Assembly: GCF_031119625.1 (NCBI RefSeq)
Contig: NZ_JAVHZV010000028.1
Coordinates: forward strand, 1-37,681
From: Pseudomonas sp. G34
Lineage (GTDB): Bacteria > Pseudomonadota > Gammaproteobacteria > Pseudomonadales > Pseudomonadaceae
Length of the DNA: 37,681 nt
Direction of reading: 5' to 3'
Positions 24,616-33,467 of this stretch are shown here, in pieces. The position numbers and the translations under genes were made by a program. A model generated the notes under the pieces. The model saw only the letters and a list, made by a program, of their open reading frames with translations. It ran no database searches and was not told the origin of the DNA. Position 1 is the stretch's first letter; each line of letters starts with the position of its first letter.

Positions 24616-27146
24616 ATGACACGCGCCAGGAACAGTGCCGCGAAACGGCCGACGCCGATGCCCTGCACGACCAGTTCGACGAGGTATGGGGCAACCCACG
24701 CGGCTGGCGGGCACTGACCATCGTCAATCACACCACCCTGGGCCTGCGTTTCATGGTCACCGGGCTGTGCTTTTTCGTTTTCGGCATCCTGCTGGCGATG
24801 CTGCTGCGCACCCAGCTGGCGCTGCCGGGCAACGCCTTCATGGGCCCGGAGGTGTTCAACCAGGTATTCACCATGCACGGCACGGTGATGATGTTCCTGT
24901 TCGCGGTGCCGATGATGGAAGGCCTGGCCGTCTACCTGATTCCCAAGATGCTCGGCGCGCGCGATCTGGTGTTTCCGCGCCTGTCGGCCTTCGGCTACTG
25001 GTGCTACCTGTTCGGCGGTCTGATCATCTGCTCCAGCCTGCTGTTCGGCGTGGCGCCCAATGCCGGCTGGTTCATGTACACGCCGCTGTCCAGCGCGGCG
25101 CATTCGCCGGGCGTCAACGCCGACTTCTGGTTGCTGGGCATCACCTTCGTGGAGATTTCCGCAGTGTCGGCCGGGGTCGAGCTGGTGGTATCGATCCTGC
25201 GCACCCGTGCCGAGGGCATGGCGCTGAACAAGATGCCGATCTACGCCTGGTACATCCTGACCATGGCGCTGATGATCGTCATCGGCTTTCCGCCGCTGAT
25301 CCTGGGCAGCATCCTCCTGGAGCTGGAGCGCGCCGCCGGCCTGCCGTTCTTCGAGGTGGCGCGCGGTGGCGACCCGCTGCTCTGGCAACACCTGTTCTGG
25401 CTGTTCGGCCACCCGGAGGTGTACATCATCTTCCTGCCGGCGGCCGGTATCGTCTCCACCCTGCTGCCGGTATTCTGCGGCCGCCCGCTGGTCGGCTACC
25501 GCGCCGTGGTGCTGGGGGTGATCAGCACCGGCTTCATCAGCTTCGGCCTGTGGGTGCACCACATGTTCACAGTGGGCATTCCGCAACTGGCCCAGGCGTT
25601 CTTCTCGGCAGCGAGCATGCTGGTGGCGATTCCCACGGCCATCCAGGTGTTTTCCTGGATCGCCACGCTGTGGCTCGGCAAGCCGCGCTACAACGTGCCG
25701 ATGCTGTGGCTGGTAGGTTTTCTGATCATCTTCGTGTGTGGCGGTTTGACCGGGGTGATGCTCGCCCTGGTGCCGTTCGACTGGCAGGTGCACGACACCC
25801 AGTTCGTGGTCGCGCATTTCCACTACGTGCTGATCGGCGGCATGCTGTTCCCGCTGATCGCCGGGCTGTACTACTGGCTGCCGCATTTCTCCGGGCGCAT
25901 GGCCTCGGAGCGTTTGGGCAAGTGGGGCTTCTGGCTGGTGTTCATCGGTTTCAACATGACCTTCCTGATCATGCACTGGACCGGTCTTCTGGGCATGCCG
26001 CGACGTGTCTACACCTACGAAAGCGGCCTGGGCTGGGACATGCCCAATCTGATTTCGTCGATCGGCAGCTTCATCATGGTGATCGGCATCGCCACCCTGC
26101 TGCTGGACCTGATCCTGCACTATCGCTACGGCAAACGGGCCGGCAACAACCCCTGGCAGGCCGACACCCTGGAGTGGGCCACCAGCCTGCCGCCCAACCC
26201 GTACAACTTCGTCAGCCTGCCCAAGATCACCGACCGCCATCCGCTGTGGCGCGACCCGCAGCTCGGCGACAGCATCGCCCGCGGCGAGCACGCACTGACG
26301 GTGATCGACCACGGCCGTCGCGAGACCTGGGGCGTTGATCCGCTGACCGGCAAGGTGCGCGAGATCGTCCACCTGCCGGGCAACAGCTGGCTTCCCTTCA
26401 TTGCCGCCTGTTTCATCGCCATGCTGTGCCTGAGCCTGCTGGCCAAGACCTACCTGCTGGCCCTGTTCGCCTGCTTCGCCGCCTGCGTGGTGCTGCTGCG
26501 CTGGAGCTGGGAAAACGGCGCCCATCCCAAGGCCGCGCCAGATGCCCGAACCCAGCCTCACGAACCGCCGCTGCATTCGCGTACCTGCGACGGCCCGGGC
26601 CTCTGGGGCATGGGCGTGACACTGCTGTCCAACGGCGCGCTGTACCTGTCACTGCTGTTCGGCTGGTTCTACCTGTGGACGGTGGCGCCGAACTGGCTGG
26701 TGCCCGAGGCGCCGGTGTTCGACAGCTGGCTGCTGCTCGCCAGCGCCGCCCTGCTGAGCCTGGCCACGCCGTGGCACCGCCGGGTACTGGCACGCTTGCG
26801 CCGGCGTGATACCCGGGGCTTGTTCGCCTGCCAGGCCACGCTGGCGGTGATCGGCCTGGTGCAGGCCGTGCTGCTGCTGGTGGCGCTGCGCAGCGAGACC
26901 CTCGAGCCAACCGTGCGCGCCCATGATGCGGTGATCTTCGTGATGCTCGCCTACAGCCTTGGCCACGCCCTGCTCGCCGGCACCCTCAGCGCCCTGCAGG
27001 CGCTACGTGTACGCATCGGCTACGTCGGTGCCGAGGCGCCCTACGAGCCCCTGGTGGTGGCCCAGCTGTGGGGCTACAACCTCGCCGTGCTGTGGATCAG
27101 CTACTTCGCCATCGTCCTGTTCCCCCCTGCTTTCGGAGGCGCCTGA
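24612..27146 (+). CDS. coxA: cytochrome c oxidase subunit I-III fusion
   Basis: 844 aa, inner membrane. The subunit I part (about 30-560) has all metal ligands: His89 for haem a in FTMHG, CuB ligand His267 with cross-link Tyr271 in GHPEVY, His316/His317 in HHMFTVG, and His402 (haem a3) with His404 (haem a) in AHFHYV. After a linker (WRDPQLGDSIARGEH and on), the C-terminal part (about 640-844) resembles subunit III: GLWGMGVTLLSNGALYLSLLFGWFYLW. It reduces O2 to water and pumps protons. The start ATG 24612 overlaps the coxB stop; the longer frame from 23748 is the antisense-free shadow of coxB. The fusion with a cytochrome c-bearing subunit II marks a caa3-type oxidase distinct from the usual Pseudomonas aa3 locus. 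Confidence 0.93.
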   Translation: MNDTRQEQCRETADADALHDQFDEVWGNPRGWRALTIVNHTTLGLRFMVTGLCFFVFGILLAMLLRTQLALPGNAFMGPEVFNQVFTMHGTVMMFLFAVPMMEGLAVYLIPKMLGARDLVFPRLSAFGYWCYLFGGLIICSSLLFGVAPNAGWFMYTPLSSAAHSPGVNADFWLLGITFVEISAVSAGVELVVSILRTRAEGMALNKMPIYAWYILTMALMIVIGFPPLILGSILLELERAAGLPFFEVARGGDPLLWQHLFWLFGHPEVYIIFLPAAGIVSTLLPVFCGRPLVGYRAVVLGVISTGFISFGLWVHHMFTVGIPQLAQAFFSAASMLVAIPTAIQVFSWIATLWLGKPRYNVPMLWLVGFLIIFVCGGLTGVMLALVPFDWQVHDTQFVVAHFHYVLIGGMLFPLIAGLYYWLPHFSGRMASERLGKWGFWLVFIGFNMTFLIMHWTGLLGMPRRVYTYESGLGWDMPNLISSIGSFIMVIGIATLLLDLILHYRYGKRAGNNPWQADTLEWATSLPPNPYNFVSLPKITDRHPLWRDPQLGDSIARGEHALTVIDHGRRETWGVDPLTGKVREIVHLPGNSWLPFIAACFIAMLCLSLLAKTYLLALFACFAACVVLLRWSWENGAHPKAAPDARTQPHEPPLHSRTCDGPGLWGMGVTLLSNGALYLSLLFGWFYLWTVAPNWLVPEAPVFDSWLLLASAALLSLATPWHRRVLARLRRRDTRGLFACQATLAVIGLVQAVLLLVALRSETLEPTVRAHDAVIFVMLAYSLGHALLAGTLSALQALRVRIGYVGAEAPYEPLVVAQLWGYNLAVLWISYFAIVLFPPAFGGA

Positions 27147-27499
27147 TGCAACGCTTGCGCTCGTTTTATCACCCGGCTCATCTGGTCACCGGCCTGAGCA
27201 TCTGGAGCCTGTGGTTCGTGGCCCTGTATGGCGGCCAGGGCGTTGGCTGCTCGGTGGCGCCACCAGCGCTGGAAGACGGCCCCTGGACCTGGCTGAATCT
27301 CGCCCTGGGGCTGTTGTCGCTGGCCGCCGCCGGGCTGCTGCTGTGGCTGGCGTACCTGTTCCACCGCGCCACCGGGCGCCCGAACCTGAGCGAGCGCGAA
27401 CGTTTCGTGACCAGCGTCTCCGCCGCCGGCCACCTGATCGCCGCCATCGCCGTGGTGTTCATCGCCCTGCCGATCCTGGCGCTGCCACCCTGTGCCTGA
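27146..27499 (+). CDS. small membrane protein of the oxidase operon, function unknown
   Basis: 117 aa with three hydrophobic stretches (about 12-30, 48-70, 92-113). The start ATG 27146 overlaps the coxA stop (TGATG) and has GGAGG 6 bases upstream, so translation is coupled; the frame also reads from 27068 but that lies inside coxA. The loop between helices 1 and 2 has GGQGVGCSVAPPALEDGPWTW, and the protein ends PILALPPCA. The two Cys could face the periplasm. I do not recognise the family. Tight coupling to coxA suggests an accessory or subunit IV-like role, which is an inference. Confidence 0.75.
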   Translation: MQRLRSFYHPAHLVTGLSIWSLWFVALYGGQGVGCSVAPPALEDGPWTWLNLALGLLSLAAAGLLLWLAYLFHRATGRPNLSERERFVTSVSAAGHLIAAIAVVFIALPILALPPCA

Positions 27500-27536
27500 T
27501 AGCGCAGCGGCGGGCTGAAGAAACCTGCTGAAACAG

Positions 27537-27560
27537 CTGGCGCTGACCTTTTCGCGCCAG
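27537..27560 (+). terminator. hairpin after the oxidase operon
   Basis: CTGGCGC (27537-27543) pairs with GCGCCAG (27554-27560). The loop is T-rich but no T tract follows the stem. It is a possible 3' end for the oxidase operon. Confidence 0.4.
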
Positions 27561-27605
27561 TCGCGCCTCGAAGCCCAACACCGGGTAGATGGACGAGACA
27601 GAACA

Positions 27606-29057
27606 ATGAGCGAGAGCAAGCAAACCCACGGCGCACTGATTGCAGCACGTATCGGCCTGTTTCTCGGGCCACTGTTGCTGCTGGCCTGCCTGTTCAGCGA
27701 GGCGCCGGCCGACCTCAGTCGCGAGGCCTGGATGACTGCCGGGCTGATCGGGCTGATGGCCACCTGGTGGGCCACCGAGGCGATTCCCATCCCCGCCACC
27801 GCCCTGTTGCCGATCCCGCTGATTCCGCTGCTCGGCATCGGCAGCGTGCAGGACGCCACCTCGCCTTACGCCAACCCGACCATCTTCCTGTTTCTCGGCG
27901 GTTTTCTGCTCGGCCTTGGCATGCAGCGCTGGAACCTGCACAAGCGCCTGGCGCTGCGCACCCTGCTGACGGTCGGCAACCAGCCGGCGCGGCAGATCGG
28001 CGGCTTCATGCTGGCCACCGCACTGGTCGCCATGTGGGTGAGCAACACCGCCACGGCGATCATGATGCTGCCGATCGGCATGTCGGTGATCGCCATGCTC
28101 ACCCAGCACGGTGACGAGCGCGAACACCAGCGTTTCGCCACCGCCCTGCTGCTGGGCATTGCCTACGCGGCCAGCATCGGTGGTATCGCCACCCTGATCG
28201 GCACGCCACCCAACGCGCTGCTGGTCGCCTTCCTGCGCGATAACCACGACGTGCATATCGGCTTCGGCCAGTGGATGCTGCTCGGCCTGCCGGTGGCCAC
28301 TTGCGTGCTGCTGTTCACCTGGTGGTGGCTGACCCGCGGCGGCTTCAAACTGGAGGGCGACAGCCGCGCCATGCTGCGCCAGGAACTCGACGGGCTCGGC
28401 AGGTGGTCGACCGGTGAAAAACGGGTGGCGCTGGTGTTCGCCTGCACGGCCACCGCCTGGGTGACCCAGCCGCTGCTGTCCGAGTACGTTGCCGCCATCG
28501 ACGACACCCTGATCGCCATGATCGGCGCCATGGCACTGTTCCTGGTGCCGGCCGGGCGCGAGGGCGACAAGCGCGTGTTCCTGATCGACTGGGACACCGC
28601 CAACAAGGTGCCGTGGGGCATTCTCCTGCTGTTCGGCGGCGGCCTGTCGCTGGCTGCGGTGATCACCTCGACGGGCCTGGCAGCCTGGATCGGCGAAGGC
28701 CTGAAGAACATCGGCGCCCTGCCGCTGATCCTGATCATCGGCGTGGTGGTGCTGACCATCAACCTGCTCACCGAAATCACCTCCAACACCGCCACCGCCG
28801 CCGCCTTCCTGCCGTTGGTGGCGGCCCTGGCGGTCTCCCAGGGGTTGCCGCCGGAGCTCCTGGCAATTCCCGCCACCATCGCTGCCAGCTGCGCCTTCAT
28901 GATGCCGGTGGCCACGCCGCCGAACGCCCTGGTATTCGGCACCGGGTTGGTCCGCATCCAGTCGATGATCGGTAACGGGGTGATGATCAACGCGTTCTGC
29001 GTGGTTCTGGTGACGACGCTCTGCTACCTGCTGGTCGGCATCATCTGGAGCCACTGA
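27606..29057 (+). CDS. SLC13/DASS-family carboxylate:sodium symporter
   Basis: 483 aa, about 11-12 membrane segments plus two re-entrant hairpins, inner membrane. The two SNT motifs that bind sodium and substrate are present: WVSNTATAIMMLPIG in the first half and EITSNTATAAAFLPL in the second. GTPPNALLVAFL and ATPPNALVFGTGL are the matching second sodium-site segments. Family members take up di- or tricarboxylates such as succinate, malate or citrate; sequence alone does not settle the substrate. It is 106 bp past the oxidase operon and convergent with argR. Confidence 0.88.
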   Translation: MSESKQTHGALIAARIGLFLGPLLLLACLFSEAPADLSREAWMTAGLIGLMATWWATEAIPIPATALLPIPLIPLLGIGSVQDATSPYANPTIFLFLGGFLLGLGMQRWNLHKRLALRTLLTVGNQPARQIGGFMLATALVAMWVSNTATAIMMLPIGMSVIAMLTQHGDEREHQRFATALLLGIAYAASIGGIATLIGTPPNALLVAFLRDNHDVHIGFGQWMLLGLPVATCVLLFTWWWLTRGGFKLEGDSRAMLRQELDGLGRWSTGEKRVALVFACTATAWVTQPLLSEYVAAIDDTLIAMIGAMALFLVPAGREGDKRVFLIDWDTANKVPWGILLLFGGGLSLAAVITSTGLAAWIGEGLKNIGALPLILIIGVVVLTINLLTEITSNTATAAAFLPLVAALAVSQGLPPELLAIPATIAASCAFMMPVATPPNALVFGTGLVRIQSMIGNGVMINAFCVVLVTTLCYLLVGIIWSH

Positions 29058-29136
29058 TGCAGGCTGATCATCCTGGGGAGCAGGCCGGGACGCCTAGGCC
29101 ATGCCCGCGAGATGAGGTGACGATCGAGACGCTTGC

Positions 29137-30117
29137 CTAACCGCGTTCGGCAGGCGCCGAGGTCAGCTCGAAGGGGCTGTTGCTGCGCCGCTGGTTGCGG
29201 TCTTCGCGCGGGGTGGCGCCGAAGAAGTTGCGGTAGGCGCTGGAGAAATGCGGCCCCGAGGAGAAGCCGCAGGACAGGCCGATCTGGATGATCGACTTGC
29301 TGGTCTGCATCAGCAGCTGGCGCGCCTTGTTCAGGCGCAGCTCCAGGTAGTACTGGCTGGGCACACGATTGAGGTACTGCTTGAAGATGCGTTCCAGCTG
29401 GCGCCGCGACACGCACACGTGCTGGGCGATTTCGTCGGTGGTCAGCGGCTCTTCGATGTTGGCTTCCATCAGCAGCACCGCCTGGGTAAGTTTGGGGTGG
29501 CTGGAGCCCAGGCGATTCTGCAGCGGAATACGCTGGCGCTCGCCGCCTTCACGGATGCGCTCGACCACCAGTTCTTCGGATACCGCGCCGGCCAATTCGG
29601 CGCCATGGTCACGGGCCAGCAGCGCCAGCAGCATGTCCATCACCGCCATGCCGCCACAGGCGGTGAGCCGATCACGGTCCCAGTCGAACAGGTGGCTGGT
29701 GGCGATCACCTTGGGAAAGCGCTCGGCGAAGTCGTCCTGCCAGCGCCAGTGCACCGACGCCCGATACCCATCGAGCAGCCCCAGCTGCGCCAGCGGGTAG
29801 ACCCCCGCCGCCACCGCACCGAGGCAGCAGCCGTTGCGCGCCACCTGCTTGAGCGCGGTAGCCAGTGCCGGCGCCATGGCGGCCGGTGGCTCATCGGCGA
29901 GCAGGAACAGCTTGCGATAACCTTCCAGCCCCGCCGTCCAGGAACTGCCCGGCAGGCGCCAGGCGCCTTCGGCGGGTTCTTCGGCTTGCAGGAACGCCAC
30001 CTCGTAGACCACCTCCGGATGGACGCGCTGGGCGACGCTCAGGGCCTCTTCCGCCAGCGCCAGGGTCAGGGGCTTGGTGGAGGGCCAAAGCAGGAAGCCG
30101 ATTCGGGGGGCAGTCAT
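29137..30117 (-). CDS. argR: arginine-responsive AraC/GlxA-type regulator ArgR
   Basis: 326 aa. The N-terminal DJ-1/PfpI-like domain (about 5-190; RIGFLLWPSTKPLTLALAEEAL) senses arginine. The C-terminal AraC double helix-turn-helix (about 215-310) has TTDEIAQHVCVSRRQLERIF and IIQIGLSCGFSSGPHFSSAY followed by RNFFGATP. It is the ArgR of pseudomonads, unrelated to E. coli ArgR, and controls arginine uptake and catabolism. It is the last gene of the aotJQMP-argR unit, 53 bp after aotP, as in P. aeruginosa. A good ArgR half-site in front of aotJ (33490-33510) implies autoregulation through the operon promoter. Confidence 0.93.
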   Translation of the reverse strand: MTAPRIGFLLWPSTKPLTLALAEEALSVAQRVHPEVVYEVAFLQAEEPAEGAWRLPGSSWTAGLEGYRKLFLLADEPPAAMAPALATALKQVARNGCCLGAVAAGVYPLAQLGLLDGYRASVHWRWQDDFAERFPKVIATSHLFDWDRDRLTACGGMAVMDMLLALLARDHGAELAGAVSEELVVERIREGGERQRIPLQNRLGSSHPKLTQAVLLMEANIEEPLTTDEIAQHVCVSRRQLERIFKQYLNRVPSQYYLELRLNKARQLLMQTSKSIIQIGLSCGFSSGPHFSSAYRNFFGATPREDRNQRRSNSPFELTSAPAERG

Positions 30118-30170
30118 GATGGGCAGGCTGGGCTCTGAAGGCAGTGATAGGTCGGGGATGATAACGCCAA

Positions 30171-30935
30171 CTACTTGAGGCTGCCGCTGAGGAACTGTTG
30201 CAGGCGTTGCGATTGTGGGTTGGCGAGCACCTCGCGCGGGTCGCCCTGCTCTTCCACCAGGCCCTGATGCAGGAACAACAACCCGTTGGACACCTCGCGG
30301 GCAAAGCCCATCTCGTGGGTGACCACCACCATGGTACGCCCTTCATCGGCCAGGTCGCGCATTACCTTGAGCACGTCGCCAACCAGTTCCGGGTCGAGGG
30401 CCGAGGTCGGTTCGTCGAACAGCATCACCTCCGGCTCCATGGCCAGGGCCCGGGCGATCGCCACGCGCTGCTGCTCGCCGCCACTCATATGCGCCGGGTA
30501 TGCGGCCTTGCGATGGGCCACACCAACCTTCTGCAGGTAGTGCTCGGCCTTGTCGCGGGCCTCGGCCTTGCTCATGCCCAGCACGTGCACCGGCGCTTCC
30601 ATGACGTTTTCCAGCACGCTCATGTGCGCCCACAGGTTGAAGTGCTGGAACACCATGGCCAACCGCGAACGCAGGCGCTGCAGCTGCTTGTCGTCGGCGG
30701 CGCGCAGGGCGCCGTCCTTGCCGGGCAGCAGCTTGAGCGCCTCGCCGTTGAGCAGGATCTGCCCGGCGTGGGGCTGCTCGAGCAGGTTGATGCAGCGCAG
30801 GAAGGTGCTCTTGCCGGAACCACTGGAGCCGATGATGCTGATCACGTCACCGGCCTTGGCCGCCAGCGACACGCCCTTGAGCACCTCGTGGCTGCCGTAG
30901 CGCTTGTGCAGGTCCGTCACTTCGAGCTTGTACAT
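30171..30935 (-). CDS. aotP: arginine/ornithine ABC transporter ATP-binding protein
   Basis: 254 aa. ATPase of a polar amino acid importer at the inner membrane. Walker A is GSSGSGKST (36-44), the Q-loop FQHFNLW, the signature SGGEQQRVAIARAL, Walker B VMLFDEPTSALDPE, and the switch His follows in VVTHEMGFA. It is HisP-like. The frame runs upstream to 31397 through aotM, but ATG 30935, 29 bp after the aotM stop, begins with the family start MYKLEVTDLHKRYG. In P. aeruginosa an extra gene, aotO, lies between aotM and aotP; here there is no room for it. Confidence 0.95.
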   Translation of the reverse strand: MYKLEVTDLHKRYGSHEVLKGVSLAAKAGDVISIIGSSGSGKSTFLRCINLLEQPHAGQILLNGEALKLLPGKDGALRAADDKQLQRLRSRLAMVFQHFNLWAHMSVLENVMEAPVHVLGMSKAEARDKAEHYLQKVGVAHRKAAYPAHMSGGEQQRVAIARALAMEPEVMLFDEPTSALDPELVGDVLKVMRDLADEGRTMVVVTHEMGFAREVSNGLLFLHQGLVEEQGDPREVLANPQSQRLQQFLSGSLK

Positions 30936-30964
30936 GCTTTTCACTCTTTCAAGAATCCGAGGGC

Positions 30965-31663
30965 TCAGGAACGCCGCGGCGCCAGGTAGGCCAGCCAGCG
31001 ACGCTCGGCCAGTTTGAACAGGCGCACCAGGATGAAGGTCAGGCACAGATAGAACAGGCCAGCGGTGATGAACGCCTCGAACGGCAGGTAGTACTGAGAG
31101 CTGACGGTGCGCGCCGCGCCGGTGATGTCGATCAGGGTGACGATCGACGCCAGGCTGGTGGTGTGCAGCATCATGATCACTTCGTTGCTGTACTGCGGCA
31201 GTGCGCGGCGCAGCGCCGAGGGCAGGAGGATACGGCGGTACAGCTTGGCCCGCGACATGCCCATGGCCTTGGCCGCCTCGATCTCGCCATGGGGCGTGGC
31301 CTTCAGGCTGCCGGCAAGGATCTCGGCGCTGTAGGCGCTGGTGTTGATGGCGAATGCCAGGCACGCGCAGAAGGTGGCGTTGGACAGGTACGGCCACAGC
31401 ACGCTGTTGCGCACCGCCTCGAACTGGGCCAGGCCGTAATAGACCAGAAACAGCTGCACCAGCATCGGCGTGCCACGGATCACGTAGGTATACAGCCAGG
31501 CCGGGCCGTTGACCCAGAGCGAACGCGAGGTGCGCATCAAGCCCAGCGGAATGGCCAACAGCAGGCCGAAGAACAGTGCGATGGCCAGCAGTTTGAGGGT
31601 CACCAGCACGCCGCCGAAATACAGCGGCAGGCTGTCCCAGATCACGGTGTAATCGAAGATCAT
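30965..31663 (-). CDS. aotM: arginine/ornithine ABC transporter permease AotM
   Basis: 232 aa, about five membrane helices, HisM-like permease. The EAA loop that contacts the ATPase reads EAAKAMGMSRAKLYRRILLP. The start at 31663 is 10 bp past the aotQ stop with GAGGG as ribosome-binding site; the longer frame to 31744 overlaps aotQ. It would form a heterodimer with AotQ. The frame ends 29 bp before aotP. Confidence 0.94.
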   Translation of the reverse strand: MIFDYTVIWDSLPLYFGGVLVTLKLLAIALFFGLLLAIPLGLMRTSRSLWVNGPAWLYTYVIRGTPMLVQLFLVYYGLAQFEAVRNSVLWPYLSNATFCACLAFAINTSAYSAEILAGSLKATPHGEIEAAKAMGMSRAKLYRRILLPSALRRALPQYSNEVIMMLHTTSLASIVTLIDITGAARTVSSQYYLPFEAFITAGLFYLCLTFILVRLFKLAERRWLAYLAPRRS

Positions 31664-31673
31664 CGTGCGGCCC

Positions 31674-32363
31674 TCACAGTTCGGCAGCCTTGGTGCCGAC
31701 CGAGTAGCGTTTTTCCAGGTAACGCAGGGCCAGCAGCGAGACACTGGTGATCACCAGGTACAGCCCGGCCACCGCCAGATAAAAGGTGAAGGGCTCACGG
31801 GTGGCGTCGGCAGCGCTCTTGGCCTTGAACATCATGTCCTGCAGGCCGACCACCGAAATCAGCGCGGTGGCCTTGGTGAGCACCAGCCAGTTGTTGGTGA
31901 AACCGGGGATGGCGAAGCGGATCATCTGCGGCACCAGGATGCGCATGAACACCTGCAGGCCGCTCATGCCATACGCGGCACCCGCCTCGGCCTGGCCCTT
32001 GGGAATCGCCATGAAGGCGCCGCGGAAGGTCTCGGAGAGGTAGGCGCCGAAGATGAAGCCCATGGTGAACACACCGGCGATGAACGGGTTGATGTCGATG
32101 TACTCGTCGTAACCGAGCATCGGCGCGACCCGGTTCACCATGTCCTGGCCACCGTAGAAGATCAGCAGGATCAGCACCAGGTCGGGAATGCCGCGGATCA
32201 CCGTCGAATAGGTTTCCCCCAGCAGCGCCAGCCAGCGCACCGGCGACAGCCGAAACGCCGCGCCGATCAGGCCGAGCACGATCGCCACCGCTATCGAGGT
32301 CAGGGCCAGAATCAGGGTGAGCCAGGCGCCCTCGATAATGGACGAGCCGTAGCCGTTGAGCAT
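31674..32363 (-). CDS. aotQ: arginine/ornithine ABC transporter permease AotQ
   Basis: 229 aa, about five membrane helices, HisQ-like permease. It opens MLNGYGSSIIEGAWLTLILA and has the EAA-type loop EAGAAYGMSGLQVFMRILVP. It pairs with AotM. It is separated from aotJ by 208 bp holding two hairpins, which probably sets the higher expression of the binding protein. Confidence 0.94.
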   Translation of the reverse strand: MLNGYGSSIIEGAWLTLILALTSIAVAIVLGLIGAAFRLSPVRWLALLGETYSTVIRGIPDLVLILLIFYGGQDMVNRVAPMLGYDEYIDINPFIAGVFTMGFIFGAYLSETFRGAFMAIPKGQAEAGAAYGMSGLQVFMRILVPQMIRFAIPGFTNNWLVLTKATALISVVGLQDMMFKAKSAADATREPFTFYLAVAGLYLVITSVSLLALRYLEKRYSVGTKAAEL

Positions 32364-32411
32364 CCGCTTACCTCATGCCGGGCGCCAGCGGGCGCCGCAA
32401 ATGCAATGCAA

Positions 32412-32446
32412 AGGTGGCACACGCCGAGCCTCGGCGGGTGCCACCT
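32412..32446 (-). other. strong hairpin in the aotJ-aotQ spacer (aotQ side)
   Basis: AGGTGGCAC (32412-32420) pairs with GTGCCACCT (32438-32446), and inside it CGCCGA (32422-32427) pairs with TCGGCG (32431-32436) around GCC. That is 15 base pairs with two single-base bulges. No U tract follows on the minus strand, so it looks like an mRNA-stabilising or attenuating stem, not a plain terminator. Confidence 0.7.
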
Positions 32447-32493
32447 GCAACAAGAAATCAACCTGTTGCGAGCCAGACCCATACAAGGACAAA

Positions 32494-32532
32494 GTCAGGC
32501 GAGGCGCTTCTAGAGGAGCACCCGAGCCTGAC
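32494..32532 (-). other. second hairpin in the aotJ-aotQ spacer (aotJ side)
   Basis: GTCAGGC (32494-32500) pairs with GCCTGAC (32526-32532), with further partial pairing inside (GGCGCTTC region with GGAGCACC). On the minus strand TTTG follows. It begins about 40 bp after the aotJ stop and could cap the aotJ message. Confidence 0.6.
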
Positions 32533-32571
32533 CTTTAACGTCGCATGGCCGCCGCGCAGCAGACCGTGGCC

Positions 32572-33351
32572 TTACTTGCCGTAGACGTCGAAGCTGAAGT
32601 ACTTGTCCTGAATGGCCTTGTACTTGCCGTTCTCGCGGATCGCCAGGATCGCTGCGCTGATCTTGTCGGCCAGCGCCTTGTCACCCTTGCGCACGGCGAT
32701 GCCCTGGCCTTCGCCGAAATACTTCTCTTCGGTGAAATCCGGGCCTACGAAGGCGAAGCCCTTGCCGGCATCGGTTTTCAGGAAGCCGTCTTCGATGTTC
32801 ACCGAGTCGGCGATGGTGCCGTCCAGGCGACCGGCACTCAGATCCAGGAACACTTCGTTCTGCGAGCTGTAGCGCACGATCTCGGCACCGGCCGGGGCGA
32901 ACACGTCGGTGGCGTAGCGGTCGTACACGGAGGAACGCTGCACGCCGATCTTCTTGCCCTTGAGGTCGCTGGCCACGTCGTTCATCACCGCGCCGCTCTT
33001 CATCGCCAGCTTGGCAGGCGTGGCGTAGTACTTGCCGGTGAAGTCGACGGCGCGCTTGCGCTCCTCGGTGATCGACATCGACGACAGCACGGCGTCGAAC
33101 TTGCGCACTTTCAGGGCCGGGATCAGGCCGTCGAACTCCTGCTCGATCCACTTGCACTCGACCTTCATTTCTTCACACAGGGCCACACCGATGTCGTAGT
33201 CGAAGCCGGTGATGTTGCCGTCGGGAGTCTTGTAGGCGAACGGCGGGTAAGCCGCTTCGATACCGATACGCAGCGCCTTGGCCTCCTGGGCCATGGTCAG
33301 CGGCGACAGCAGGGATAATGCCAGCGCGCCGAGCAGTGCGATCTTTTTCAT
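32572..33351 (-). CDS. aotJ: arginine/ornithine-binding periplasmic protein
   Basis: 259 aa. A Sec signal peptide (MKKIALLGALALSLLSPLTMA, cleavage near residue 21) leads to a periplasmic binding protein of the HisJ/ArgT family: LRIGIEAAYPPFAYKTPDG, GFDYDIGVALCEEMKVEC, and DAVLSSMSITEERKRAVDFT. Two Cys (in ALCEEMKVEC) match the disulphide of HisJ-type proteins. AGGAG precedes the ATG. First gene of the aot operon, next to acsA as in P. aeruginosa (PA0887-PA0888). Confidence 0.95.
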   Translation of the reverse strand: MKKIALLGALALSLLSPLTMAQEAKALRIGIEAAYPPFAYKTPDGNITGFDYDIGVALCEEMKVECKWIEQEFDGLIPALKVRKFDAVLSSMSITEERKRAVDFTGKYYATPAKLAMKSGAVMNDVASDLKGKKIGVQRSSVYDRYATDVFAPAGAEIVRYSSQNEVFLDLSAGRLDGTIADSVNIEDGFLKTDAGKGFAFVGPDFTEEKYFGEGQGIAVRKGDKALADKISAAILAIRENGKYKAIQDKYFSFDVYGK

Positions 33352-33467
33352 GGGGAAACTCCTGACAGGGATGGGGTTTCACTGGCCCCAGGGCGGATGA
33401 GCCGGGCCATGCAGAGGTGACGTCGCCAGCGTAGCGCAGGGCTGCGGGCGGCGCACGGAAGTGCGGC

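Noticed and set aside
24030..26576. 848-codon ORF antisense to coxB/coxA
   Set aside because: His/Gln/Arg-rich antisense shadow of membrane-protein coding; no recognisable domain.
29058..29136. Terminator between the SLC13 gene and argR
   Set aside because: Only a half REP (29099-29111) is present; I could not find a stem with a T tract.
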